From NCBI GenBank assembly GCA_934317185.1, contig CAKREJ010000119.1, forward strand, positions 1 to 5,313: 5,313 nucleotides of DNA. Reading direction: 5' to 3'. This document shows positions 1-5,068 of the stretch, in pieces. How positions within the stretch are numbered: the stretch's first letter is position 1; each line of letters starts with the position of its first letter. Source of the stretch: an uncultured Anaerobutyricum sp. GTDB lineage: Bacteria > Bacillota > Clostridia > Lachnospirales > Lachnospiraceae. The position numbers and the translations under genes are program-made. The notes beneath the pieces are model-generated. The model had not been told where the DNA came from. It did no database searches and saw only the letters and a list, made by a program, of their open reading frames with translations.

Positions 1-83
1 TATACAGCGAACATTCTTCACACAGCGACTACTGGCACAGATGCTACTATATACTTTTTTATTTTTCGTCCGTTTTCGCTAAA
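1..83. repeat. Right half of an intergenic palindromic repeat (copy A, cut by window edge)
   Basis: Positions 13-76 align without gaps to 1660-1723. By eye there are 7 mismatches in 64 positions, two at 22-23 and five clustered at 42-49. The shared core is TTCTTCAC, then AGCGACTACTGGCACAGATG, then a T-rich arm ending TTCGTCCGTTTT. The cluster of differences falls in the part that forms the stem in the complete copy, which would be expected if the stem co-varies with a left arm lying before position 1. No coding frame is apparent. Its T-rich arm may serve as a terminator for whatever lies to the left. Confidence 0.75.
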
Positions 84-110
84 TAAATAAGGATTCTTTT
101 ATTTCCGCGG

Positions 111-120
111 TTCGTCCGTT
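111..120. repeat. Extra copy of the repeat end motif TTCGTCCGTT
   Basis: TTCGTCCGTT occurs at 65-74, 111-120 and 1712-1721. The first and last are the outer ends of the two palindromic repeat copies. The middle one, preceded by a T-rich stretch at 96-105, looks like a degraded second end of the same element just outside copy A. Ten identical bases containing two CG dinucleotides are unlikely by chance in such AT-rich DNA, but origin from the element is an inference. Confidence 0.4.
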
Positions 121-147
121 CTTAATAGATTAAATAGTAAATATATT

Positions 148-176
148 TTGATTATGTGGAGAGAATGGAGTATAAT
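148..176 (+). promoter_or_regulatory. Sigma-A promoter of the diguanylate cyclase gene
   Basis: A -35 box TTGATT (148-153) and a perfect -10 box TATAAT (171-176) are separated by exactly 17 bases. Transcription would start near 182-184. This leaves too little leader for a TTG start at 194 and so favours the ATG at 218. Confidence 0.75.
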
Positions 177-217
177 GGAAGTAGTTTGATTTTTTGGGGA
201 AGGTAACGGTTTTTATT

Positions 218-1363
218 ATGTATGCATTTTCTTATTTACAGCTTAATATCTGTTGTTTAATTATTATGGTGTTAATATTATACAGGCAGGTGCGGGGATT
301 AGATAAGCGTCTGACTTCACAGACATTTACGGAGCTGATCATATCTGCGATGGTGTATATATTTTTGGATATGATATATGGATTACAACAGAATTCGGTG
401 ATTCATTTATCGGTTTTGACGAGTAAGGTTGTAAATGTAATGTTGTTTGTTTCATTATATTCGCTGACGCATCTTGTGTTTGCGTTTATGGAATGCGAGC
501 TGGGAAGAACGTGGGTTCAAGATTCCAGAAAAAGAAACCTTAGTCTTATTCCGGCTGTGGTTTTAACGATTATGACAATTTGTTCGTTAAAGTGGAATTT
601 TTTCTTTTACATTGATAAAGAGGGGATTTTTCAAAAAGGAGCTTTTTACAGTGTGATCCTGCCATTTGTCTATATTTATATTTTTTTGGTGACATTTCGT
701 ATTTTTACAATGTTTCCTCAAAAGAAGTATTATGCACTTCGTGGGAAGCTGGAGATGATATTCGGAATGGTTGTATTTCCGGTTGCTGCTGGTATTTTGC
801 AAATGTTTTTCACAGGGATTTCCATTACTTGTTTTGGACTGACGCTCGGAATTATTCAGGTTTTTACGGAATTTCTTACAAATAGAATTACAATGGATGA
901 ATTAACGCAGATTAATAATAGAACAAAGTTGATGCAGTATTTGGAAGGATATATGGAAAGGCATGTAGCAGGGGAAGAGACAGATTTACATTTTTTGATG
1001 ATTGATCTTGATGATTTTAAAAGAATTAATGATACGTATGGGCATGTTGAGGGAGATAGAGCACTGATAAGGACAGCAGAAGTCTTAAAAAAGACGCTGG
1101 CAGGACATGCCGGTATTCTTGCAAGATATGGAGGAGATGAATTCTGTATTGCCGGAGAGATGTTTCGGGAAGAGGCAGAACAATTGATTAAGGATTTATA
1201 TGAAAATCTGGAGAAGGCGAATAAACTGGCTGCTTGTCCATATGACATAGGAATGTCTGTTGGATGTGCACGGTTTACGAAAGAAGTTAGAACTATTCCA
1301 GATCTTGTAAATAGTGCAGATGAGGATATGTATTTACGAAAAGGAAAAAAACACAAATACTAA
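218..1363 (+). CDS. Membrane-anchored GGDEF protein, probable diguanylate cyclase
   Basis: Predicted to make cyclic di-GMP from two GTP at the cytoplasmic face of the membrane. The protein has 381 residues from this start. Roughly the first 215 residues form about six or seven hydrophobic segments (for example near 4-22, 38-56, 142-166, 178-198 and 201-216), with no recognisable ligand domain. The GGDEF domain follows. It has DELTQINNR at its entry, a metal-binding region MIDLDDFKRIND (Asp263, Asn271), TYGHVEGD, and an intact RYGGDEF (303-309), so it is probably catalytic. The RxxD inhibitory site expected just before GGDEF is absent (GHAG instead). An in-frame TTG at 194 would add eight residues, but it lies about 11 bases after the predicted transcription start with no ribosome site before it. 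GGGGAAGG (196-203) precedes the ATG, though at a long 14-base spacing, so the exact start is uncertain. The gene looks monocistronic, with its own promoter and terminator. Confidence 0.93.
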   Translation: MYAFSYLQLNICCLIIMVLILYRQVRGLDKRLTSQTFTELIISAMVYIFLDMIYGLQQNSVIHLSVLTSKVVNVMLFVSLYSLTHLVFAFMECELGRTWVQDSRKRNLSLIPAVVLTIMTICSLKWNFFFYIDKEGIFQKGAFYSVILPFVYIYIFLVTFRIFTMFPQKKYYALRGKLEMIFGMVVFPVAAGILQMFFTGISITCFGLTLGIIQVFTEFLTNRITMDELTQINNRTKLMQYLEGYMERHVAGEETDLHFLMIDLDDFKRINDTYGHVEGDRALIRTAEVLKKTLAGHAGILARYGGDEFCIAGEMFREEAEQLIKDLYENLEKANKLAACPYDIGMSVGCARFTKEVRTIPDLVNSADEDMYLRKGKKHKY

Positions 1364-1399
1364 TTTGTTTGCCTACTCCGTAAGTAAATTAGTATTTTT
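1355..1399 (+). terminator. Intrinsic terminator overlapping the GGDEF stop codon
   Basis: Perfect 12-base arms AAATACTAATTT (1355-1366) and AAATTAGTATTT (1386-1397) enclose a 19-base loop and run into TTTTT (1395-1399). The left arm includes the TAA stop codon. The stem is AT-rich, so termination may be incomplete, but its symmetry and position fit a terminator. Confidence 0.7.
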
Positions 1400-1401
1400 G
1401 C

Positions 1402-1553
1402 TGGGGGAAGTAGGGGAGAAGGGAAGAGAGTGATTTATTTCGCATATTTTCTTTCCGGCACTGATTTAGTGAAAAGAGTAGACACTTGTTGTCTACAGGA
1501 GATTTTCGCTGATTGACTGCCATAATGTACAGGAGATTCCCCTGCCTTCCTCA
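1402..1553. other. Possible structured RNA or intergenic structured segment
   Basis: No gene is visible here. A purine-rich run (1402-1431) can pair with a pyrimidine-rich run at 1537-1552: GGAAG (1406-1410) with CTTCC (1546-1550), and AGGGGA (1412-1417) with TCCCCT (1538-1543), separated by a small internal loop. The enclosed segment holds a 7-bp hairpin, GTAGACA (1478-1484) with TGTCTAC (1490-1496), a small CACT/AGTG hairpin (1459-1471), and an 11-base direct repeat TACAGGAGATT (1494-1504 and 1528-1538). No strong promoter was found. It matches no RNA family I recognise and could be remnant DNA. Confidence 0.3.
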
Positions 1554-1583
1554 ACCAATTTAATTCTCATCTTCAATTTAACA

Positions 1584-1720
1584 ACAGACAGAAAAATAAA
1601 AAAGTATCAGATAGCAGATGTGACCTCGGAGCGAGTAAAGAATGCGAGTTTTTACGAGTATTCTTCACGGAGCGACTACTGGCACAGATGTTATCTGATA
1701 CTTTTTTATTTTTCGTCCGT
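1584..1720. repeat. Complete palindromic intergenic repeat with nested stems (copy B)
   Basis: Two 23-base arms (1591-1613 and 1692-1714) are perfect inverted repeats. The stem extends outward through ACAGAC (1584-1589) with GTCCGT (1715-1720), with one mismatch and one bulged A at 1590. It extends inward with CAGATGTG (1615-1622) against CACAGATG (1683-1690), interrupted by two mismatches. The centre contains a second hairpin, GTAAAGAAT (1635-1643) with ATTCTTCAC (1660-1668, 8 of 9 paired), and an 8-base direct repeat CGGAGCGA (1627-1634 and 1668-1675). The right half recurs at 13-76, showing that this is a dispersed element. No open reading frame is convincing. It resembles a non-autonomous mobile element (MITE-like) or a REP-like structured repeat. 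The class is inferred. Confidence 0.85.
1591..1714. terminator. Possible bidirectional terminator formed by the palindromic repeat
   Basis: The 23-bp stem has an A-rich left arm and a T-rich right arm (CTTTTTTATTTTT), so either strand's transcript ends in a U-rich stretch after a long hairpin. It lies between two convergent genes, the GGDEF gene ending at 1363 and the minus-strand phosphoribosyltransferase ending at 1743. It is the only plausible terminator for the latter. The loop of 78 bases is longer than in typical intrinsic terminators, although the nested stems shorten it. Confidence 0.5.
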
Positions 1721-1742
1721 TTTTAACGAAGTAAATTCGTAT

Positions 1743-2384
1743 TTATAATAATTCGGAATATCCATGTCCGTTTACGAGGGCATCGATTTTTTGTCCGTTT
1801 TTGCAATATGGGCAGTCATGTTTGGTGTACGTATGATAAGAAGGAATATCATTCGTAGTAAATAATGCATTTACAGGAAGGTTACCGTATTCAGAGATGG
1901 CACTGAATATAGCGGAGATTCCCTGTAGCTTGCCGCCATAATATTCAATACATTCCCAGCTTCGGTTAATTGTGATTCCAGTTGTGATGGATGCCATTAA
2001 GATGATGATATTTCTGTCTTTAATCATTGGCTGGATGTTTTTGCGGAAGAACATCTGACCGTCCGTATCAATCTCCGGAGTAACAATATAGATAGATTTG
2101 TGCTGGTTGTAGGAGAAGAATCCACTCTCTGTCAGCTTTTCTGCAAGGAATGCTCCGATGACTTCTGTTCCGTCAAGACATACGATAGTATCGACGACAG
2201 TGTTGTGTTTATAGAGTGGAACTAAAGCTTTTGCTGCCTCTTCTGCATTAGACTGACGTATTTTTAACGTTGTCATATCTAAGAAGTAGTTAATGTGGGA
2301 GTGTTTTGTTGCGAAATGTCCCGGATAGGCAGAGAGGTGCAGGTTACAGGTTTTTGAACGAAATTCGATTTTACGGTTTTCCAT
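1743..2384 (-). CDS. Orotate phosphoribosyltransferase-like protein (type I PRTase fold, atypical PRPP loop)
   Basis: The 213-residue product resembles a type I phosphoribosyltransferase family that is common in Lachnospiraceae and usually labelled orotate phosphoribosyltransferase. Visible fold markers are VVDTIVCLDGTEVIGAFLAEKL (two-part: VVDTIVCLDG 63-72, then TEVIGAFLAEKL) and the PRPP-loop equivalent IIILMASITTGITI (126-139). In active enzymes this loop normally carries an acidic pair before TTG. Here those positions are Ala-Ser. The C-terminus has a CPYC pair (191-194), possibly metal-binding or redox-active, followed by the tail KIDALVNGHGYSEL. The ATG is supported by a GGGGG ribosome site seven bases upstream on the minus strand. 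There are no pyrimidine-biosynthesis neighbours, so a role as the pathway PyrE enzyme is doubtful. It might bind nucleotides, act in salvage, or be regulatory. The gene stands alone, with its own promoter, and is divergent from the decarboxylase operon. Confidence 0.85.
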   Translation of the reverse strand: MENRKIEFRSKTCNLHLSAYPGHFATKHSHINYFLDMTTLKIRQSNAEEAAKALVPLYKHNTVVDTIVCLDGTEVIGAFLAEKLTESGFFSYNQHKSIYIVTPEIDTDGQMFFRKNIQPMIKDRNIIILMASITTGITINRSWECIEYYGGKLQGISAIFSAISEYGNLPVNALFTTNDIPSYHTYTKHDCPYCKNGQKIDALVNGHGYSELL

Positions 2385-2428
2385 GAAATGTCCCCCTTTA
2401 CTTGTAATAGAAAAACTTTGTTTTGTAT

Positions 2429-2457
2429 ATTATACCTGTTTGCAGCGAAAAAATAAA
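2429..2457 (-). promoter_or_regulatory. Probable promoter of the phosphoribosyltransferase-like gene
   Basis: On the minus strand a perfect -10 TATAAT occupies 2434 to 2429. A weak -35 TTTATT (2457 to 2452) lies 17 bases upstream of it. Transcription would start near 2422 and give a leader of about 38 bases before the ATG. The -35 is poor, so the call rests mainly on the -10 and its position. Confidence 0.45.
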
Positions 2458-2549
2458 GAACTGTTTGTGCAAAGTTACAAGTTTTCTGAGTGGCTTATAA
2501 CTTTTTTCTTATTTTTTTGGAAAAATACTTTTTGGTCTGCATTCCAAGA

Positions 2550-2598
2550 ATGTCTCGGTATTCCTGTTGCGAGTTGTGTGTCATGCAACGCAGGACAT
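2550..2598. other. Hairpin island in AT-rich DNA
   Basis: CCTGTTGC (2563-2570) pairs with GCAA-CG-CAGG (2585-2594), with a two-base bulge. An outer ATGTC (2550-2554) can pair with GACAT (2594-2598), competing for one base. It is clearly less AT-rich than its surroundings. No known riboswitch or RNA motif is recognised. It might be a small RNA, part of an operon leader or a remnant. Confidence 0.3.
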
Positions 2599-2602
2599 AC
2601 GT

Positions 2603-2643
2603 TTGTGATATATCTGATATATATTATAGAAAGAAAGTATAAT
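2603..2643 (+). promoter_or_regulatory. Weak forward promoter candidates around a 15-base palindrome
   Basis: TTGTGA (2603-2608) is followed after 16 bases by TATAGA (2625-2630). A perfect TATAAT at 2638-2643 has no good -35. The spacer region contains the symmetric sequence ATATATC-T-GATATAT (2608-2622), which could be an operator. Transcripts from here would have a leader of more than 500 bases before the decarboxylase operon. All of this could be chance in AT-rich DNA. Confidence 0.25.
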
Positions 2644-2864
2644 GATTTGATGAAAAAAGTTTGACAAAAATAGTTCAAAGATGATTTTGGATACTAAATC
2701 TTTGATTTAATATATGGTGTAAAATCTTGTTCCACTCTGGTTTGAAAAGATTAAATTATAGACAAGATTATATAGAAGGACGGAACAGTTTATTTTGTAT
2801 AGAAATATTTTGTGTAAAATGACGAAAAAAAGAAACTATTCGAAAGGTAATAGAATGTCAATAG

Positions 2865-2882
2865 TTGTTAATAATATAACAA
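2865..2882. promoter_or_regulatory. Rex-like operator, best copy
   Basis: TTGTTAATAATATAACAA matches 13 of 14 specified positions of TTGTTAA-N4-TTAACAA, the operator known for the redox-sensing repressor Rex in Firmicutes. It lies about 310 bases before the carboxyltransferase start. Rex releases DNA when NADH is high and commonly controls fermentation genes. The regulator gene is not in the window, so binding is inferred from sequence only. Confidence 0.5.
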
Positions 2883-2999
2883 AATAAAAATAGGGAAAAA
2901 TAGAAAAAATGTTTCTGAAATAAATTAAAAGGAAAAAACAGCAGAAATACAAAACTGTTTACGAGAAAATTAGTAAATTCAGAAAGAAATTTGAAAGAA

Positions 3000-3017
3000 T
3001 TGTTAAAAAATTTGCAA
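3000..3017. promoter_or_regulatory. Rex-like operator, second copy
   Basis: TTGTTAAAAAATTTGCAA matches 12 of 14 positions of the Rex operator consensus, with a perfect left half. It lies between the best site and the operon promoter. By itself it could arise by chance in this A-rich sequence. It gains weight from the neighbouring better match. Confidence 0.35.
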
Positions 3018-3065
3018 CTAGGCATAATGTTAATTTTGTTTAGTCCAGAGTATGAAATAAAATAA

Positions 3066-3083
3066 ATGTTAAATAACTAACAG
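3066..3083. promoter_or_regulatory. Rex-like operator, third and weakest copy
   Basis: ATGTTAAATAACTAACAG matches 11 of 14 positions of the Rex consensus and is symmetric in its inner bases (TGTTA with TAACA). It ends only seven bases before the -35 box of the operon promoter, where a bound repressor could block RNA polymerase. A match this loose is expected about once by chance in a region of this length and composition. Confidence 0.25.
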
Positions 3084-3090
3084 AAAATAG

Positions 3091-3119
3091 TTGATTATAT
3101 GATAATAATTTGTTATTAT
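3091..3119 (+). promoter_or_regulatory. Extended -10 promoter of the decarboxylase operon
   Basis: The -35 TTGATT (3091-3096) and -10 TATTAT (3114-3119) are 17 bases apart, and TG at 3111-3112 gives an extended -10. The start site would be near 3126, leaving a leader of about 53 bases. An inverted repeat ATAATAA (3102-3108) with TTATTAT (3113-3119) overlaps the -10 and could be an operator. The same TTGATT-N17 arrangement precedes the GGDEF gene. Confidence 0.65.
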
Positions 3120-3166
3120 TACATAGAATGAAAGAGCAACAACGTATACAATATAAGTATTTTTAT

Positions 3167-3171
3167 GGAGG
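3167..3171 (+). promoter_or_regulatory. Ribosome binding site fixing the carboxyltransferase start
   Basis: GGAGG lies seven bases before the ATG at 3179. The longer in-frame openings at 3110 (TTG) and 3128 (ATG) have no such site. The TTG overlaps the promoter -10 region and would precede the transcription start. Confidence 0.85.
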
Positions 3172-3178
3172 AAAGAAT

Positions 3179-4603
3179 ATGGGTAATTCGAAAATGAATG
3201 CCAGAGAGCGTATTGAATATCTGTTTGATGACCACAGCTTTGTGGAAGTTGGCAGCTATGTTTCTGCTCGTAATACCGATTATAATCTTGGTGCGAACAA
3301 GGTGGAAGGTGATGGAGTTATCACTGGCTATGGAGTGATTAATGACCGTATGGTTTATGTTTACAGTCAGGATGTTTCCGCATTGGGTGGTTCTGTAGGT
3401 GAGATGCATGCGAAGAAGATTGCTTCTCTTTATGATCTGGCGATGAAGACCGGGGCACCGATTATCGGAATGCTTGACTGTGCAGGACTTAGATTACAGG
3501 AAGCGACAGATGCACTTCACGCTTTTGGAACTATTTTTAATAAACAGGCACAGGCATCCGGAATGATTCCACAGATTTCTGCGGTATTTGGAATGTGTGG
3601 AGGAGGAAGTGCCGTAATGTCTGCCATGTCTGATTTTACATTAATGGAGCAGGAGAATGGCAGTCTTTTTATCAACAGTCCGAATGCATTAGAAGGGAAT
3701 GAGGAATCTCGTCAGAATACAGCAGGAGCACAGTTCCAGTCTGAGCAGGCTGGCAATGTAGATTTTGTATGTGAGACAGAAGAGGCACTTCTTGATCAGC
3801 TTCGTATCCTTGTTGATGTACTTCCTTCTGATTATGAGGCAGAAGATGCTTACTTTGATAATGATGATGATTTAAACAGAGTCATTCCTGAGTTAAATGA
3901 TGTAGCATATGATGCAGCTTATATTTTAAAATCTATTTCTGACAGCAATATATATTTAGAAACAAAGGCAATGTATGCAAAAGAGATGGTAACAGCATTT
4001 ATCCGCCTGAACGGTGAGACGGTAGGTGCTATTGCAAACCAGCCGGTAGACGGAGAGTCTGTTTTAACAAGGAATGGTCTTGAAAAAGCAGAAAGATTTA
4101 TTAAGTTCTGTGATGCATTTGCGATTCCTCTTCTTACAGTAACGAACGTGACAGGTCTTCGTGCCAATGCACATGAGGAGAGAAAGCAGGCATTTGCGTT
4201 AGCGAAGTTTACAGCAACACTTGCACAGGTTAGTGTGCCTCGTATTAATCTCATTGCAGGGAAGGCTTATGGAACTGCTGCTGAGGTGATGAATTCTAAA
4301 GCTATCGGGGCTGACTTTGTTCTGGCATGGCCACAGGCATCTGTAGGAATGATGGATGCAGAACAGGCAGTTCGCATTATGTATGCAGAAGAAATTGATG
4401 CAGATGATGATAAGATGGCACTGATCGCAGAGAAGACAGCCGAGTATGCAGAAGGACAAAGCAGTGCATTAGCTGCGGCAAAGAGAGGATATGTAGATGA
4501 CATCATTGAGCCGGATGCAACAAGAAAGCGTCTGATTGCTGCTTATGAAATGCTTTACGGAAAGAAAGTAACTCCAGTGACAAAGAAGCATACGGCAGTA
4601 TAG
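3179..4603 (+). CDS. Carboxyltransferase (alpha) subunit of a Na+-translocating acyl-CoA decarboxylase, methylmalonyl-CoA decarboxylase-like
   Basis: The 474-residue protein belongs to the biotin-dependent carboxyltransferase family (MmdA, GcdA, PccB, 12S). It would move a carboxyl group from an acyl-CoA, probably methylmalonyl-CoA, to biotin on the carrier encoded downstream. The N-terminal half begins at NARERIEYLFDDHSFVE, so it lacks about 30 residues found in MmdA of Veillonella. It carries GEGVVTGYG-type (EGDGVITGYG 43-52), GGSVGEMHAKKI (70-81), DCAGLRLQEA (100-109) and the oxyanion-hole loop GMCGGGSA (138-145). The C-terminal half has IANQPV (285-290), GKAYGTAAEVM (361-371) and KRGYVDDIIEP (435-445). 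Several usual motifs are altered: DSGGARIQE becomes DCAGLRLQE, the PGF loop becomes TGLRANAHEE (325-334), and the late GAAN becomes EQAV (395-398). The substrate is therefore uncertain. It is cytoplasmic, and its stop lies 12 bases before the next gene's start. Confidence 0.9.
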   Translation: MGNSKMNARERIEYLFDDHSFVEVGSYVSARNTDYNLGANKVEGDGVITGYGVINDRMVYVYSQDVSALGGSVGEMHAKKIASLYDLAMKTGAPIIGMLDCAGLRLQEATDALHAFGTIFNKQAQASGMIPQISAVFGMCGGGSAVMSAMSDFTLMEQENGSLFINSPNALEGNEESRQNTAGAQFQSEQAGNVDFVCETEEALLDQLRILVDVLPSDYEAEDAYFDNDDDLNRVIPELNDVAYDAAYILKSISDSNIYLETKAMYAKEMVTAFIRLNGETVGAIANQPVDGESVLTRNGLEKAERFIKFCDAFAIPLLTVTNVTGLRANAHEERKQAFALAKFTATLAQVSVPRINLIAGKAYGTAAEVMNSKAIGADFVLAWPQASVGMMDAEQAVRIMYAEEIDADDDKMALIAEKTAEYAEGQSSALAAAKRGYVDDIIEPDATRKRLIAAYEMLYGKKVTPVTKKHTAV

Positions 4604-4615
4604 TGAGGTGAGAGT

Positions 4616-4963
4616 ATGAATGTATTTGAACAGGCCTTATTAAATACCTTGATGGGTATGGGAACTGTATTTGCAGTACTGATTTTTATTTCTTTACTGA
4701 TTTCTCTTTTTGTATATATTCCATCTATTGAAAGAGCATTAAAGAATCGTGCTTCAAATAAAGAGAAGAAGGCTGCCCAGGCCGACAGACCGGCACCAAA
4801 ACGTCCGGTTCTTGAAGAGCCAGCAGTGGATGAAGAGGAACTTATAGATGACGGTGAGCTTGTTGCAGTTATTACCGCAGCTATTATGGCAGCAAGTAGT
4901 GGTACAGCGGTAAGTGCAGATAAGCTGGTTGTCCGTTCGATCAAGAGAGTGAAGAGAAGATAA
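4616..4963 (+). CDS. OadG-family small membrane subunit of the Na+ pump decarboxylase
   Basis: This 115-residue protein has one N-terminal membrane segment (about 8-35), a charged Lys/Ala/Pro-rich linker (45-70), an acidic stretch (71-80) and the conserved tail ELVAVITAAIMAASSG followed by DKLVVRSIKRV. That tail is typical of OadG gamma and MmdD delta subunits, which hold the carboxyltransferase and biotin carrier onto the membrane beta subunit and stabilise the complex. The ATG has GAGG seven bases upstream. It lies 12 bases after the carboxyltransferase stop and so is co-transcribed. Length is normal for the family. Name choice between gamma and delta depends on the complex, so no symbol is given. 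Confidence 0.9.
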   Translation: MNVFEQALLNTLMGMGTVFAVLIFISLLISLFVYIPSIERALKNRASNKEKKAAQADRPAPKRPVLEEPAVDEEELIDDGELVAVITAAIMAASSGTAVSADKLVVRSIKRVKRR

Positions 4964-5068
4964 CAAAAATGTATTTTTAGAATCTTTTTTATAAAGCTTT
5001 AGGAAGTCTTATAAAGACAGATATAGAAAGTTTTTGAAAGTACATAAAATCATTCAGGAGGATTTACA
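4964..5068 (+). other. Intra-operon gap before the biotin carrier gene
   Basis: This gap of 105 bases is AT-rich and far longer than the 12-base gap before it. It holds a weak hairpin, GTCTT-ATA-AAGAC (5006-5018), and the palindrome AAAGCTTT, but no clear terminator or promoter. It might tune mRNA stability or relative expression of the carrier. AGGAGG at 5056-5061 is the next gene's ribosome site. Confidence 0.4.

Larger units (their letters stand above)
2385..3178. other. Long AT-rich divergent intergenic region, no convincing gene
   Basis: About 790 bases separate the two divergent genes. A forward open frame at 2383-2664 lacks a ribosome site, codes for low-complexity Phe/Lys/Tyr-rich sequence and resembles no family, so it is not called. 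The region becomes extremely A-rich after about 2800. It holds the promoters for both flanking genes, a GC-richer hairpin island (2550-2598), a 15-base palindrome (2608-2622) and three Rex-like inverted repeats. Its length is unusual for a simple divergent promoter and suggests complex control of the decarboxylase operon. Confidence 0.6.

Noticed and set aside
194..217. TTG start for the GGDEF protein
   Set aside because: It lies about 11 bases after the predicted transcription start with no ribosome site before it. The GGGGAAGG falls inside the extension and fits the ATG at 218 better, though not ideally.
856..1356. Long reverse-strand open frame opposite the GGDEF domain, and similar frames opposite the carboxyltransferase and OadG genes
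   Set aside because: These are antisense shadows of clear genes and have no ribosome sites or family features.
1403..1423. Possible G-quadruplex in the purine run
   Set aside because: Only three G tracts of three or more are present (1403-1407, 1413-1416, 1421-1423). A fourth is missing.
1588..1714. Palindromic repeat as a CRISPR array
   Set aside because: There is one large inverted repeat, not regularly spaced short direct repeats with unique spacers, and no cas genes are present.
2471..2511. AAAGTTA/TAACTTT hairpin followed by T runs, resembling a forward terminator
   Set aside because: The stem is only seven AT-rich pairs with a 20-base loop, and no forward gene ends here. It is more likely composition.
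2383..2664. Forward open frame of 93 residues in the divergent intergenic region
   Set aside because: It has no ribosome site, overlaps the start of the opposite gene and its promoter, and its product is low-complexity with no family resemblance.
2661..2697. Consensus -35 TTGACA at 2661-2666
   Set aside because: No acceptable -10 lies 16-18 bases downstream. The region holds only a TCAAAGAT/ATCTTTGA inverted repeat (2675-2705), which may be chance.
3110..3178. N-terminal extension of the carboxyltransferase from TTG at 3110
   Set aside because: The TTG overlaps the promoter -10 region, lacks a ribosome site and adds residues unlike the family. The ATG at 3179 has a perfect GGAGG.
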